NCBI GenBank assembly: GCA_017506865.1
Contig: JAFCMP010000084.1
Span: 124,001 to 188,000 of the forward strand
Length of the DNA stretch: 64,000 bases
Direction: 5' to 3'
DNA from: Tribonema minus
Lineage: Eukaryota > Sar > Xanthophyceae > Tribonematales > Tribonemataceae
The notes beneath the pieces are model-generated. The model worked only from the letters and a program-made list of their open reading frames with translations, was not told where the DNA came from and ran no database searches. Numbering within the stretch: position 1 is the stretch's first letter; each line of letters begins with the position of its first letter. Position numbers and translations under genes: made by a program. Below are positions 1-11,600 of this stretch, one piece after another.

Positions 1-328
1 CCGCTTCCTTGATCCACTCGAGCATGCTCACGTCGCCACGTGCAGCGGCGGCGTGCGCCGTCTCCACGCTCCACGGCACGCCGCGCGCGCGCAGCCACTG
101 CAGCGCGCGGAGGTGGCCGCCTAGCGCCGCCGACTCGCACGCCTCCTCGTCGCACGGCACGCCGCTGTTCATGAGGTACTCGAGCATGTCGACGCGGCCT
201 TTCAACGCGGCAGCGCTCGCGATGGACTCGAGGGTCGGGCCCTTGCGGAGAATGCCCAGGCCCGCGTTGGTGGTGCTTCAGGGCTCGTGCCCCTCTAGGA
301 CGCCGTGATCGGTCAGCCAGCGCAGGGT
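1..328 (-). pseudogene. Ankyrin-repeat exon of a decayed F-box/ankyrin gene, cut by the window edge
   Basis: Read on the minus strand, this is the ankyrin-like exon of the same family as 5664-6551, with the typical alternation of W-x-R/K-x-x-G turns and A-A-A-x-G helices (ALQWLRARGVPWSVETAHAA is shared exactly with the plus-strand copy). An AG acceptor precedes codon 1 of the exon near base 328. A TGA follows the residues HEP near base 287, where the plus copy reads HLHPTGPSTF, so the frame is broken early; the rest stays open to the window edge. The upstream exon of this gene is 2031-2385, which is broken too. Known of the family: long, degenerate ankyrin-like repeats next to an F-box, presumed substrate adaptors of SCF-type ubiquitin ligases. 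That this copy is dead is inferred from the combined stops and frameshift. Confidence 0.72.
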
Positions 329-1539
329 CTGTTGCGACGCCGGCGGTGGTACACGCACTGAGACGCTGTGATGCAGGCATGTACGTGTAGACTCTGGTGG
401 CACGCTTGACATTGATCAGCAGGGCTTTGTCGCCCTCGGTGACAATCAATAGTATTCAATGCCTAATGGTACATTCAGAGAGGCGCAAGAGCCGGTCATT
501 GACACGGCAGCATAATTTCAGCTGCATTTGATATATTGAAGACATGAATACAGTGAGAAAGTGTCAGGGGACATGGAGGACCCATGCGCAGTGCCATGCT
601 TCAGGTGCCTGCAACCGCAATGCCTATGTGCTTCAGGCTTCAGACAGTTAGACAGTGTGGATGCTGCAATGTTGAATCTGTAAACTTGTATGCCGTACAA
701 TTGTCATGCTCTCTCATACGAAGTACAGCACAGCAGGTGCACATGCACCCAGTTACCCGGACTTGTGACAGAATGACATGTGAGGCAATGGGGCTAGGGT
801 TAGGTTTAAAGTTGGCTGCACACTTTCTGGTGGGCTCCTACCCAAACATGTGCCAGTTTGTGCCGATTCAGAACTGACTGTAACGCTCGCTTTGCGTGCT
901 GCCTGTTTTGGGGTAGGCGATCAAGAGGCAGCTTGAAGCAGCGGCTGAAGGGAAAAGTCCGATTCAAGATGACAACACTTGTACGGAGTGCGCTACCTGT
1001 GAACATAGGAGAAGATGTATTGAAGACTGTAAGGTGTCAATTCAAGGTACAGGGCTGATGGCACACAGGGCAGGTCTGGCTGCATGTAGCTGCTGCTGCT
1101 GTGTTGCACGTGCTGCGCAGCAAGAGTGCTTCTGTTAGGTTGATTGAAGTGCAAGCGTGCTTCTGTTTGGGTGCATGAAGTGCCACCGGCAATCTACAGA
1201 GCCCTCATACACGCTTCTAAGTCAGTACACACCACAAAACCCGACTGTCCGAATACTGATGAAACGGCTGCGGATAAAACCTGCAACACTGGCATGGTCG
1301 TTGTGCATTGCAGTTTGTGATGACAAGACTTCAACATCTGATTATCTGATTAAGTTCTACTTGTACGCAAACTGAGCCCAGGATAAATTCAACTGGTGCA
1401 ATCAAGTGAAGCCAGAAAAGCACATCTAAAACGAAACGTTCACATGAGTCGCAGCGCGCTGCAAATTCGACCCGCACTGCATAGACCCTGTGCGTTGCAG
1501 ATCTTATCACGACACTTCACCAGCTGCTCAAGCTGCCAT
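329..1539. other. Intron and spacer sequence with no recognisable gene
   Basis: This is the left part of the minus-strand intron between the F-box and ankyrin exons. I see no conserved coding frame here. It contains one isolated TTAGGG-like stretch near 795. The small open frames have no protein-like composition. Confidence 0.5.
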
Positions 1540-2030
1540 TATGCAACTGAAGCAAACCTTGATGTGCCCCACTTGGCTGCAGCAACAGCATCAACTTTGC
1601 TCAAGTACAAGGTACAAGCTGGCCGCGACTTGGCTGCACCAGCAACATTAACAATTGCTCAAAGATCCCGACTACAAGCTGGTTGCAAAGCGTACATGCT
1701 GATCGCAAGGCGCGCCCAATTGGCTGCAGCAGCAGAATATCTGCACTTTGCTGAGTTTCTGACATATGAGCTCACCTCAAGGCGTCCCCATTTTGCTGCA
1801 GCAACTGTATCAAAATACAAACGAGTCCCTGATTTATGAGGTCACCTCAAAACGTCCCCCTTCCGGCTGCAGCAGCAGTATCAATTTGAACGAGTTACAG
1901 ATATATGGGCTCACCTCAGGGTGTCCCCACTTTTTTTATGAGGTCGACTCAAAGCGTCCCTTTTGGCTGCAGCAGCAACAGTATTATAAATAGTTGGCTC
2001 AGTCCCTCATTCAAAGTTTATGAAACTCAC
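1540..2030 (-). repeat. Tandem decaying copies of an exon 3' end plus its splice donor
   Basis: On the minus strand the F-box exon ends ...GCAGCGAAACGGGGACGCTTTGAG followed by GTGAGT at 2031. Related blocks (GCTGCAGCA...GGGGACGC(C/T)TTGAGGTGAGC) recur in the intron at about 1770-1805, 1837-1875, 1909-1935 and 1938-1970, with weaker ones back to about 1550, spaced roughly 30-75 bases. Most keep the GAG|GTGAG donor context. The plus-strand sister gene has this exon end only once (4215-4245), so the array arose on this side. Confidence 0.7.
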
Positions 2031-2385
2031 CTCAAAGCGTCCCCGTTTCGCTGCGGCGATAGCATCCCCCAGCATCAGCGGCCACCCATCGTCATGGAGC
2101 CACTCGCACGCCTCCACGCTGCCGCCGCTGCCGGCAGCCCACGTTAAGCGCATCGTCGTACGTGGGACACCCTTGTGCACGCGCCCAAAGCCACAGTTGC
2201 AGCGATGCGCACATGAGCTCAGCGGCTGTGGTGCGTTCTTTATAGCGCTGGGGGACATTGGGGGTATTGGCTGCAGCGAGCCAGTGCGCCTTCCAGTCGC
2301 GGCAGACCGTCGCGAGCTGAAGGTAGCGCCGCGGGCCCAGGTACGGGAGGATATGCTCCCTTCACACGTCCATCAGAAAGCTCAT
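2031..2385 (-). pseudogene. F-box exon of the minus-strand F-box/ankyrin copy
   Basis: The minus-strand start ATG lies at 2385-2383. The reading REHILPYLGPRRYLQLATVC is an F-box-like helix that matches the exon at 3889-4239. It is broken in two ways: a TGA replaces the Trp codon at the eighth position, and a net +4 length difference (355 against 351 bases) shifts the frame after PTYDD, after which the original frame resumes as WAAGSGGSVEACEWLHDDG. The exon ends in a good GAG|GTGAGT donor. With the ankyrin exon at 1-328 it makes an inverted, decayed paralogue of the plus-strand gene. An F-box would normally bind Skp1; nothing suggests this copy still does. Confidence 0.75.
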
Positions 2386-2414
2386 GGCACCTGTTTCGTG
2401 GTCAACAAAGACCA

Positions 2415-2595
2415 GTTTTATGATGGAAACGAATCAAAAGATCGTAGAGCTCTAGGCGACAAGGGATGGTTAGCCGCAAGTGCCTTCCACCAATAACCGC
2501 GGTCGCCGCTGCTGCAGCAATTGGCCACGAGTCAAACAGCACCACAATATCCACAGTAGCCAAAAAGACTTCTGTGTGCAGGATTATATCATCCA
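2415..2595 (+). repeat. Dispersed ~170-bp repeat, copy 1 (other copy at 45550-45720)
   Basis: The block containing GACAAGGGATGGTTAGCCGC and the following CTTCCACCAAYAACCGYGGTC recurs at 45550-45720 inside a calpain intron, with over 80 percent identity by eye. Both copies contain the frame GDKGWLAASAFHQ. Here it interrupts the left arm of the F-box inverted duplication: the matching place in the right arm (about 3850-3870) lacks it. This looks like a mobile or transposed fragment; I do not recognise the protein. Confidence 0.6.
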
Positions 2596-3888
2596 TCAGC
2601 CTGGGCGATTGCAGCTTTGATTGCAGCCTCTTAGAGAATGCAGATGCCGTGAATGGAGGAAGCGAACCAACACTAGGATGAGAGGAGGGTCTTCATATGT
2701 GCATGCTGCAGAACAGACACAGCAAACAAAAAAACAAAAAATTATAAGCAGGATTTCTGATCTGTTGGCTGGGAAGTTTGATGTTGATGGGCGAAGCATT
2801 CGACGAGGCTGGTGGCGTTTGCGATGGCGTTGACAAATGAAAGTATTGTTTGAAGGCTAGCAGCGACACGCACTTGAGACCAGGAATTGAAGGCCGCCGA
2901 CGATTCCACTTGGCGATTTGAACAAGTGCAATTGACCCAGCGTCAGCAGCTGGCAAGCCGCAGTGACAGAATGTGAACCACAACTGTTGATTGAAAACTT
3001 GACCTTCAATCCGGACAGGTGGTGGGATCACACCTTGGAGTCCGAGAATGCACGGCAGCCGAATCCACTGTCCAGTCTCGCTGCATCGACGTGCGCGTTT
3101 GATCCGCTGACTGTTGCGTCGCATGTGGTGACTTCGATCCTGCCCTCCCGGATCTTTTGCATGAGCTTTCAACTCTGAGAGACTCGCCTGCGCTTAAAGT
3201 TCGTTGGTTGAAGTTTCTTGTGCAGAAAAAAGATCCGTGGGGAGCACAGGATCATTTGTGACGCAAGAGCCAACGGATCCAACGCGCACACACCGATGAT
3301 GCAGCAGGACCGGTCAGTGGATTCGATCGCCGCGCAACTAGGACTCCAAGGTGCATTCAGCTGCAACTGCACCTCACCTCTAGAGTGCTTTGAACTGGCC
3401 CAAAGGTAGATCCGGCAGCACCACCTGCCCGGAGCAAAGGCAGAGCTTCTAGTAACATGTATCGTGCACACTCTTCCAAACTGTGGCTCTCCAGCTGCGC
3501 TGAGTCAGTTCTGCAAATGCCATAATGGAACTGTCCATGTCCTTCGGCGGTGTTCAATTCCTGGCCTCAAGCGCGATTGTTGTGTTGTTGCTAGCCTTCC
3601 CACGGTAGATGTATTTCTCTTTACGCTCGCACCACCAGCCTCATCGATCTTTTTTGCTCATGGACATCAAACTTGCCAGCTAACAAATCCAGCAATCCTG
3701 CTCGAATTTGTTGGTTTGTTCATGTGCGGTGCCCGTACGGCAGCTTGAACATCTAAAACCCTCTTCCTCCCCTAAGGTTTGCTTGCTGCACCATTCACGG
3801 CATCTGCATATTCTGAGAAGCTGCAAGCAAAGCTGCAATCGCCCAGGCTCATAGATACTGTGTTGCTGTTCACCACCAAACAGGTTCC
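2596..3888. repeat. Diverged inverted repeat between the two F-box genes
   Basis: The left arm (about 2600-3180) reads as the diverged reverse complement of the right arm (about 3190-3870). Matching blocks include GCAGATGCCGTGAATGG (2640) against CCATTCACGGCATCTGCA (3790), GGCGATTGCAGCTTTG (2603) against CAAAGCTGCAATCGCC (3829), and GGACTCCAAGGTG on opposite strands near 3035 and 3345. The symmetry centre is near 3180-3190. It holds the divergent upstream regions of the F-box pair. I see no confident gene inside: the minus frame 2693-3172 is fairly long but lacks the same frame in the other arm. Confidence 0.65.
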
Positions 3889-6551
3889 ATGAGCTCGCTG
3901 ATGGACGCATGGAGGGAGCACATCCTCCCGTACCTGGGCCCGCGCCGCTACCTTCAGCTCGCGACGGTCTGCCGCAACTGGAAGGCGCACTGGCTCGCTG
4001 CGGCCAATGCCCCCAACGCCCCCCCGGGCCACACAGAATGCACCACAGCTGCTGAGCTCATGTGCGGGTCCCTGGAACTGTGGCTCTGGGCCCTCTCGCA
4101 CGACTGTCCCAAGTACGCGAAAGCCCTCGAGTGGGCTGCTGGCGTCGGCTGCCTGGAGGTGTGCTAGTGGATTTATGACGACCGGTGGTCCTTGATGCTG
4201 GGGGATGCTCTCGCCGCAGTGAAAGGGGGACGCCTTGAGGTGAGCTCTTTCTTGGCGACGTTGTTGATGCTATTACTGCAGCCAAGTGGGGCACATCAGG
4301 GTCAGCTTCAGTTGTATGATAAAAACTTTGAGCAGCTGATGAAGTTTCACTATGAGACTTGCGACATGAGACCTGTAATGCACAACGACTTGCATAGAGG
4401 GTCCAACTTGCAACGCACTGCGGCCTGTGGCATACTTCAATTGAGAAGGTCACATTTTGTGAAAATAAGATAGTTCGTTAAATTCTATACGTGATGGCAT
4501 CCATTGAGTTTAATCTAGGCTCACTTTCCAACGCCGTATATAAACAACTCTCAAACAGATGTTCAAGTGTCTGTCACAAATTCCAGAGCACAGCGGATGT
4601 GCAGTCTTGCAGATTTTATCCGCAGCCATCTCATCGAACGTTGCACAGAGGGGGGTTTGTGGTGTTTGTGTATTGTTGTGCTGCAGCATGAGGTCATTTT
4701 GGTCGCCGCTTGCACTTCAAGTGAGCTACTTCAAGAACTTCAAAGTATTCCACAAGCTCTTGCTGCGCAGTACGTGCAACAACAGCACCTGCTGCTACAT
4801 GCAGCCAGACCTTCACGGTGTAATGGTATAGGGCAGCCCTGCACCTTATGTTGACAACTTACAGTCTACAAGACATCTTCTCTTTCGTCAAAAGTAGCGC
4901 AATCAGTGCAGCTCAAAAGTTGTGCGCTCAGTACAAGTGTGACCATTGTCCTTCAAATGATTTGCTCTGCCACTGCTTTGAGCCAACTCTCGAATGCCTG
5001 GCCCAAAGCAGGCAATACACCAAAGCAGGTGTTGCAGTCACTTCTGAAGCGGTCCCCGCAGTCTAGGAGCCAACAGATTGCAGGCGGTGGAGACTGACCA
5101 CGTTATCTGTCGAGGTAGCCTGCCGCCTCATGTATCATATGCCACCCCCCCACACATTCAGCGCCAATGTCTGTGCTGGCACCTGCAGTGTTCTACTTCA
5201 ACTAAGAGAGAGAGAGTGAGAGAGATAGCAGGGCGAGCGGGGCGCATTCAAAGTTCAATCTCGCAGCATCCACGGTGACGCTGCTCATGATGTTTTTTTA
5301 CACCCAATAACCTTTTAAGCACATTGACGTGGGATGCAGGCACTTGAAGTTTGACACTGCAGGCACTTGAAGTTTGATACGCGTCCCCTGACACATTATT
5401 GCAGCTGTAAGCATACGCCGTTCGCCTGAAACTTTCTCGCTGAATTCGTATCTGCAACATATCAGCACTGGAGGCGGAAGCTAATCGTCACGAACTGACC
5501 AGCAACTGCGCCTCTGTGAATGTACTGTGCGTGACTTCAAAGAATTCATTGTCACCAAGGGCGCAAGTAAGTGCTCAGATGACCAATGTCAAGCCTGCTA
5601 CCAGAGTCTACACACGCCCTGCAATACAGTATCGCAGTGCTTTCACCACCGCTGCCGCGCCAGGTCCTGCTCTGGCTGATTGCTCACGACGTGCTAGAGG
5701 GGCACCTCCACCCCACCGGCCCGAGCACCTTCGTCAAGGGCGCGACACTCGAAGACATCACCAGCGTCGCCGGCAAGGAAGGCCGCACCGACATGCTCGA
5801 GCTACTCATGGACAGCGGCGTGACGTGCAACAAGGAGACGTGCGAGTCGGCGGCGGCGGGCGGCCACCTCTGCGCGCTGCAGTGGCTGCGCGCGCGCGGC
5901 GTGCCGTGGAGCGTGGAGACGGCGCACGCCGCCGCTGCACGTGGCGACGTGAGCATGCTCAAGTGGATCAAGGAGGCGGGGGGGGCGTGGTCGAAGGTGA
6001 CGTGCGCATGCGCAGCGGACGAGGGCCACCTCCACGCGCTCAAGTGGCTCGACGCCAACGGCTGCCCGCTGACGGAGCTCACGCCGACGCGCGCCGCGAG
6101 CGGCGGCCACCGCCACGTCATCGAGTGGGCCGTCCTCGAGCGCGGCATTCCGCTCTTGCCCGCAGCATGCCTCAACGCCGCACGCTGCGGCTTCCCGGAC
6201 CTCCTCAAGTGGCTGCGCCTCGAGATGGGCGCGCCGTGGGAGGCGTCCGTGTGCGCGGCGCTGGCGGGGCGGGGGGACCTCGAGACGCTGCAGTGGGCAC
6301 GCGCGAACGGCGCCCCGTGGGACGGCGGTGTGTGCAACAATGCGGCGCTTAATGACCGCGTCGCGGTGCTCGCATGGGCGCGCGCCAATGGCGCGGTGTG
6401 GAGCGAGGAGACGGTGTACACGTGCGTGCGGCACGACAGCGTGGCGTGCCTGCGCTGGTGCCTCGAGAATGGCTGCCCGGTGGACTGGGAGCTGTGCCTG
6501 CGCTGGGCCAAGGGGGAGGTGGCGGAGGTGCTCGCGCAGCACTTGCCGTGA
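3889..6551 (+). CDS. F-box/ankyrin-repeat protein, two exons, one in-frame stop
   Basis: Exon 1 (3889-4239) starts MSSLMDAWREHILPYLGPRR and carries an F-box-like segment (ATVCRNWKAHWLAA). Exon 2 (5664-6551) encodes about 295 residues of degenerate ankyrin-like repeats (recurring ALQWLRARGVPW, MLKWIKEAGGAW, ALKWLDANGCPL, LLKWLRLEMGAPW and similar) and ends at TGA 6549. Both junctions are phase 0: GAG|GTGAGC, then CGCCAG|GTCCTG. A TAG at 4165-4167 interrupts exon 1 where the repeat pattern expects Glu (CEW). An in-phase GT at 4159 (GAG|GTGTGC) would skip the stop, joining LE directly to VLLWLI and dropping one repeat. So this is either a single-nonsense pseudogene or a gene using the earlier donor. 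Family role: presumed ubiquitin-ligase adaptor. It sits head to head with the decayed copy at 1-2385. Confidence 0.75.
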
Positions 6552-7840
6552 GCGTCTGCGGGCGCAATGCGACACTTTCAACGTGGTAGGTATCAACGTG
6601 CAGCTCATGCAGTGGCCGTCTGCAAATGCAATTGTTCAACAGTTCCAGCAATGCCTGTCAGCCATCCAGCGGGAGGGGAGGGGGGGGGGAGAAGGCTTGG
6701 CAGCGGCGTGTGTCAGTAGGGATGGAAGAGGGGGAGAGGGGGGGCAAGCGCCATGTGCGCCTCGCCATGCCCAGAGCACTTCTGGAACTTGATGGTATTC
6801 TGATCAGACAGCGGAATGGCTGCGAAAAAGTCGGCTGGGGCACAGACAAGGCGGAAGTAGACTCAAGGGTCGCCCGCACGTGCTCATGTGGGCGCGCAGC
6901 AACGGCACGTCGTGGCCGAGGAAACAGTGTGTGCACGTGCACATGTGTGTGTGGCCACGGCCTGAGGTGCCGCCAGTGGTGCCTGTACAAACGCCGCCCT
7001 GCAGAGTTCAAATGCGCCTGCACTGGGCGGAAGGTTTGGTCAAGCACCGCCTCTAGCAGCACATGCCTCACAGATGGCCCGTTGCCGCAGCGCTTGATGT
7101 TGTCCCCATTCCTGCCACTAGCAGGCTCAGAGGCAGCGCCGTGTATTGAATTTGACGGATGGGGGAGAGGAGGGGGGATGAAGTGACGGCTCGGAGCATG
7201 TTTTGGAATACCACTGCACTTTGCTGAGCACTGGCATGGCGAGGTACAGCAAGTTTGTAATGGCAAGCGAACGACTTGAACTTTGAACACAGGACCCAGC
7301 ATCCATTTTGTCCAAGTCCGTTTGGACATTGGACCTGCCATTGATCGCTGCTGCAGATGCATGTGGCAACATGATGATGAGTTGAGAGGTGGAGGCACCC
7401 GTGTCTGTCAAAGATTTCATGATTGAGCACGTTGGAGCTTCAATCTGGGGTTGCACTCCCGCTTGCTATCTTTGCAGTTGAAGGCGGTGTTGAAGTTCGT
7501 TTGCAATGCATATCATGGGCGACGCGCTGAAAATTTTTCGCTGCATGACGCGTGACTTTGAACGTTGTAGCATAATCACTTTTTGGGAGTCAGTTTGCGG
7601 TTCAGCGATGTTGGTCCTGATCTTGCCGTTCAGATCGACGACGAGTACATGTATTGCAACAGTTGCCGGCTGTGCCACCAGGCCATGGCATACAGTGGCC
7701 CATATGTGCACTATGTAGGGCTAACAAGGTCGTCACAGACGATAGAGTTGAAGTATTATATCTGATATTTTTATACTTCTACAGGGTATGCGCATGCGTA
7801 TGCATATCTCTCCATCTTTGACCTGAAAATTTGTATGGCA
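6552..7840. other. Intergenic sequence, no supported gene
   Basis: It starts just past the ankyrin stop codon. It contains G-rich low-complexity runs (6675-6745, 7150-7180). The longer open frames on both strands (for example minus 6658-7398) are Pro/Ser/Arg-rich products of base composition and have no domain pattern. I find no splice-bounded exon that I would defend. Confidence 0.45.
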
Positions 7841-8530
7841 CATGTGGCGCCACTGCCCTTGTCACTCATGCACATTGTGTATGTGGCTTTTCTTGCACGC
7901 AAGTGATTTGCTGCCTGGGTGGTAACTTTTTAGTCAGTTGGAAGTTGATCACTGCTGCGTAGATACAGTAGCGCACGCATGGACCCTCATATCGTTAATG
8001 TGTGCAACCGCAAGGGGTGTTTATGGTGCGTGCAAGCATTAGCATACACTTCAAACAACATAAAGTATGAATATTGACAGTGGCTCAAACATATTGTCAT
8101 CATCAGCAGCAGCAGCATGCACCTTGTCTTGCATGTCACGAGAATAACTGACAATGGTTCCGGCCGCGATGAGAGGCTTACGTTCCGCAAATGGACGACA
8201 CCAGGTTCATCACAAGCGGTTTCGACAAGTCGAACCCGAACTGCTGGTGCAGGCATGCGGCTGACACCACCTATAGAGACACTCTTAAAACTAGATGCTT
8301 CATGACGTCAATGGTGAAATCATCAATGGTGAATCGTAACATGCTTGTTGCACGCTGCAGCTTCTATGTAGGCGTCAGGGTAGCTTGGTACAACATCCAT
8401 TCCTCACATGTGCATAACAGCGCAGCACGCCCCGGCTGATGGACAGTGGCCGATAGGGCCGCATCACAAATGACATGTGCTTTTTCAGATGCTGTCTGTG
8501 GATGGTTTCTGTGACACTTGAGCTTAGACC
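7840..8530. repeat. Segmental duplicate of 24290-25430
   Basis: Collinear matching blocks include CTTGTCACTCATGCACA (7858 and 24305), GTGATTTGCTGCC (7902 and 24352), AGCAGCAGCAGCATGCACCT (8104 and 24546) and GATGACATG..TCAGATG (8470 and 25370). The 24-kb copy has about 450 extra bases (24600-25060) that include a minus-strand coding exon. On the minus strand this copy keeps only the tail of that exon (DDNMFEPL at about 8085-8105), fused to unrelated sequence. Confidence 0.65.
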
Positions 8531-8540
8531 TGTTCTGTAC

Positions 8541-8627
8541 GCAGACTAGGCTGCTGCGTTGACGCAAGCTTTTCGATTACATAGGCAACCCCGGCCTCCC
8601 TTGGGCCTTATAAATACAAGTCCATAC
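8541..8627 (+). mobile_element. Family B non-LTR element, 3'-end stub
   Basis: This stretch is nearly identical to the last 87 bases of the long family B copy (60470-60557): GCAGACTAGGCTGCTGCGTT ... AAATACAAGTCCATAC. It begins directly after GTAC (8537-8540) and ends directly before GTAC (8628-8631). It is a severely 5'-truncated, dead-on-arrival insertion with no coding capacity. Confidence 0.8.
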
Positions 8628-8677
8628 GTACAGCCAGTTCTGTGAATCCAGGCGTGAAATGGATGTGAACTTTTGAT

Positions 8678-8688
8678 GTACAACCTTT
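8678..8688. repeat. Left target-site duplication of the family A element
   Basis: GTACAACCTTT occurs here and again at 14233-14243, exactly flanking the non-LTR element: 11 of 11 bases match and the next base on each side differs. A second GTACAGCC pair (8628 and 8712) lies close by and gives an alternative but weaker left boundary. Confidence 0.75.
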
Positions 8689-11600
8689 GGGTATGTCAAG
8701 GCAATAAAAAGTACAGCCTGCACGAGATGCGGATAGGTATGTAGCTGTAGCATGTAGCACCATGGCGTAGCAGAGATCATGAAAAGAATATCATGGCGGC
8801 GGCGGGAGGCCCGTATTGCCAACTCTGAATCAGCGCAGAAATGCAAGGAATCCGATCTAGCGTGCGCACAAGCGCAGGATATTAGCACCAGTGCTGCAGA
8901 TGGCAATGGCGCTTGTCAACAGGACGATGGCACGAGTGGCAGCAGCAGAGCAACTGGAGATGGACGCGCAGCGCACAAACGCAAGAGGGTACAGAATGAC
9001 GGTTGGTCAATTTCCGATCAAACAGGCGAAGGGGAGCACACGGGCGGGCAAAGTGCAGTCAAGCGCTCTAGAACAGGTCATAACAGTCTGGAACAGCAAC
9101 GTCTGATGCTAGACGACGAAGCTGGAGGTGGAGGCAGTGCGGACCCGGAGTACAAGTGCAACTTATGCGACCTCGTGGTGAAGAAGGGCATGTCGCTGCT
9201 CTCGTTACAGCAGAGGTTAAACGCCCACATCGCGGCGAAGCACCAGCGCAAACACCACAGTGGGACAGCAACAACGTTCCTGGAGCGCTCCGACCTCAGC
9301 ACGTCGCACTTGCAAACCATCTACACCGAGTGTGCCTTGTGCAAGAACCTGTTTCATGCCAACAAGACATTCAGAGTGGACAGCAGCGATGCCAGCGCGG
9401 GCCAGCACTGCCGCAACTGCAGGCCTATCACTTCACCCGCTGCAGTGGCGGCAACATTGTCAACAACAGCATCAGCAGCACCGCTAGCACCTGATGCATC
9501 GACGGCAACAGCTACCACGTCGCTGCCACAGCAGCAACCGGCGTGCACACCCATCGGCAACCCCTACGCAAAGGGACCAGCGCACGCGCAGCAGGCACCT
9601 GCTGCTCAGGCTGGTGGCAGCAGCTCCTCCGGCAGCTCAAAGAGGCCGGAACGCGGGGGCAGCAGTGCTACACGAGGGGGTCGGGGTCGCAGTGGAGGGC
9701 GCGGACGTGGCAATGGAGGACGCGTTCGCAGCGGCAGCAATGATGCAGACATCAGCAGTAGCAGAGCGACTAGCGGCAGCAGAACCGGAGGCGGCAGCAG
9801 CAGCGGTGCCGGCGGCGGCAGTGCAGCCGGTACTAAGGACAGCGGCGCTGGCAACGGCCGCAGCAGTGATGCCAGCAGCCGCAGCGGCGGTGCTAGCAAC
9901 AGCGGCAGTGGCGCGCGAACTCAAAACGGCCGCGGTGGCCGTGGCAGCGGTCGCAGCAGCGACAGCGGCGGACGAGGCTGTGGTCGTGGCGGCCGCGGCG
10001 GCGGCGGAGGGGGCCCCAGAGCGGCAGGTGCGGCGACAGCAGCGGCAGCGCCAGGCCCTGCAGGCGCAGCAGGTGGGGCAGGTGGGCTTTTCACGTGGAC
10101 CATCTCAACCCCCGCAGTCGCAGCAGTGCTTGACAGCATCAGCCTCGATGAGCTGCGCAAGCTGCAGTTCGCGACAACTAGAAGCCTTGCTAGACCACGC
10201 AATCGTCGCTATGTGGGAGCTGCACTGGAGAACGCAGCAACACATCTGTTGGCACACACAATGACGATGTTCGTCAATGCGGCGCGGGAGCCAGATTCCG
10301 CAGGGCGGGTGCAGCGACTGCAAAGATCCACGATTCTACACCACCTCATGCCATCACTCATCACCTCCACCGATGGCGCACCTGGCATCACTCGCTCCGA
10401 CAGAATCAGAATGTTGGCACGCGGTGAGCTTGACCGGTTGGTGCCAGCGCTCCTCGCACACGCGCGTGCGCACCGGCGCTGGCGCGCGCGCCAGCAAACG
10501 GAGGCAGCGATCAACGCCTACGTCCTACAGTGCATGGGCACACGGGGGGGGCTACAGCAGGCAGCGCGTTTCCTTCAGCCCAAAACGGTGGCGATACCTG
10601 ATGATGACTGCTTTGCCGCCATGCAGTCCAAACACCCCCCCGCTGCGCCAGGGGAACAACTCCATGAGCTATCCGGCATGGTTGATCAGCTTGTGGCGAA
10701 AGCAGCCGACATGCCAGCAGAACTCAGCCTGTTACAGGGGGAGGGAATTGAGCCAGAGACGGTTGCCAAGCTCATCCAGCGAGCAAGCCCTTACAGTGGA
10801 GCAGGCCCATCGGGGCTGCGCTACAGCCACCTGCAGGATGCGCTACGCACAAGCTGGGGACGGCATGAGTTTGCTGCTGTCCTCACACGGTGGCTTCAGA
10901 CCGTTATGCGGGAGGCTGCGCGGCTGCCGGATGCCTTCTGGCAGTTGCATGGCGCGGGGCGCCTGACGCCACTTGCAGAACAACAGGAAGATGGTACAGC
11001 TAAGCAGCGGCCCATCGTTTGCGGCGAGGTGCTGCAGCGACTATGCACTTCGGTGTACGTGGCAGACCGCAAAGACTTCCTGGCGGAGCTCCTTGAGCCA
11101 GACGGGCAGTATGGGGTAGCCGTCTCAGCAGGAGCGGAGAAAGCGGCCATGGCCGGCAAACTCGCGTATGAGCTCGGTCACTGGCAGTTCATGCTGGGCC
11201 TCAAGAATGCCTTCAACATGGTGTTCGTCCTGGCGGCAGCGGAATGGGTAGCAGCACAGCTGCCGGACTTCCTCGACTACTTCATCGGCACATACGTTCG
11301 CACTCGGCCACGCCTGCTGTTCCAGCACGTTGACGGCTCCACGCGCATCATCATGTCTCAGCGCGGGTTTAAGCAGGGGGACCCCGCGGCACCGATGCTC
11401 TTCTGCGGCGCCATTGCTCAGTGCTTGAAACGGTTCAATGAGGCGGCGGCTGTGCAGCGCGCGCGGAGGCGGATGGGCGCCTACATGGACGATGCCAACG
11501 TCCGAACAGGCGCTTGCACGCTGACTCAGGATGACATACAGGCGGTGGCGCAGCTCAAACAACACTTTGCGGAGGTGGGGCTGGAGCTAAACCTCACCAA

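Noticed and set aside
9..308. Plus-strand frame beginning MIHSSMLTSPRAAAACAVST
   Set aside because: It is the antisense shadow of the minus-strand ankyrin exon; the equivalent shadow appears opposite 5684-6511.
1540..2030. Regularly spaced repeats as a CRISPR-like array
   Set aside because: Units are diverged, variably spaced, and contain a splice donor and coding sequence; the genome is eukaryotic.
5516..6352. Plus-strand Arg-rich frame overlapping the ankyrin exon
   Set aside because: Wrong frame of a GC-rich exon; its Arg/Ala/His composition is an effect of base content, while the 5664-6551 frame shows regular repeats.
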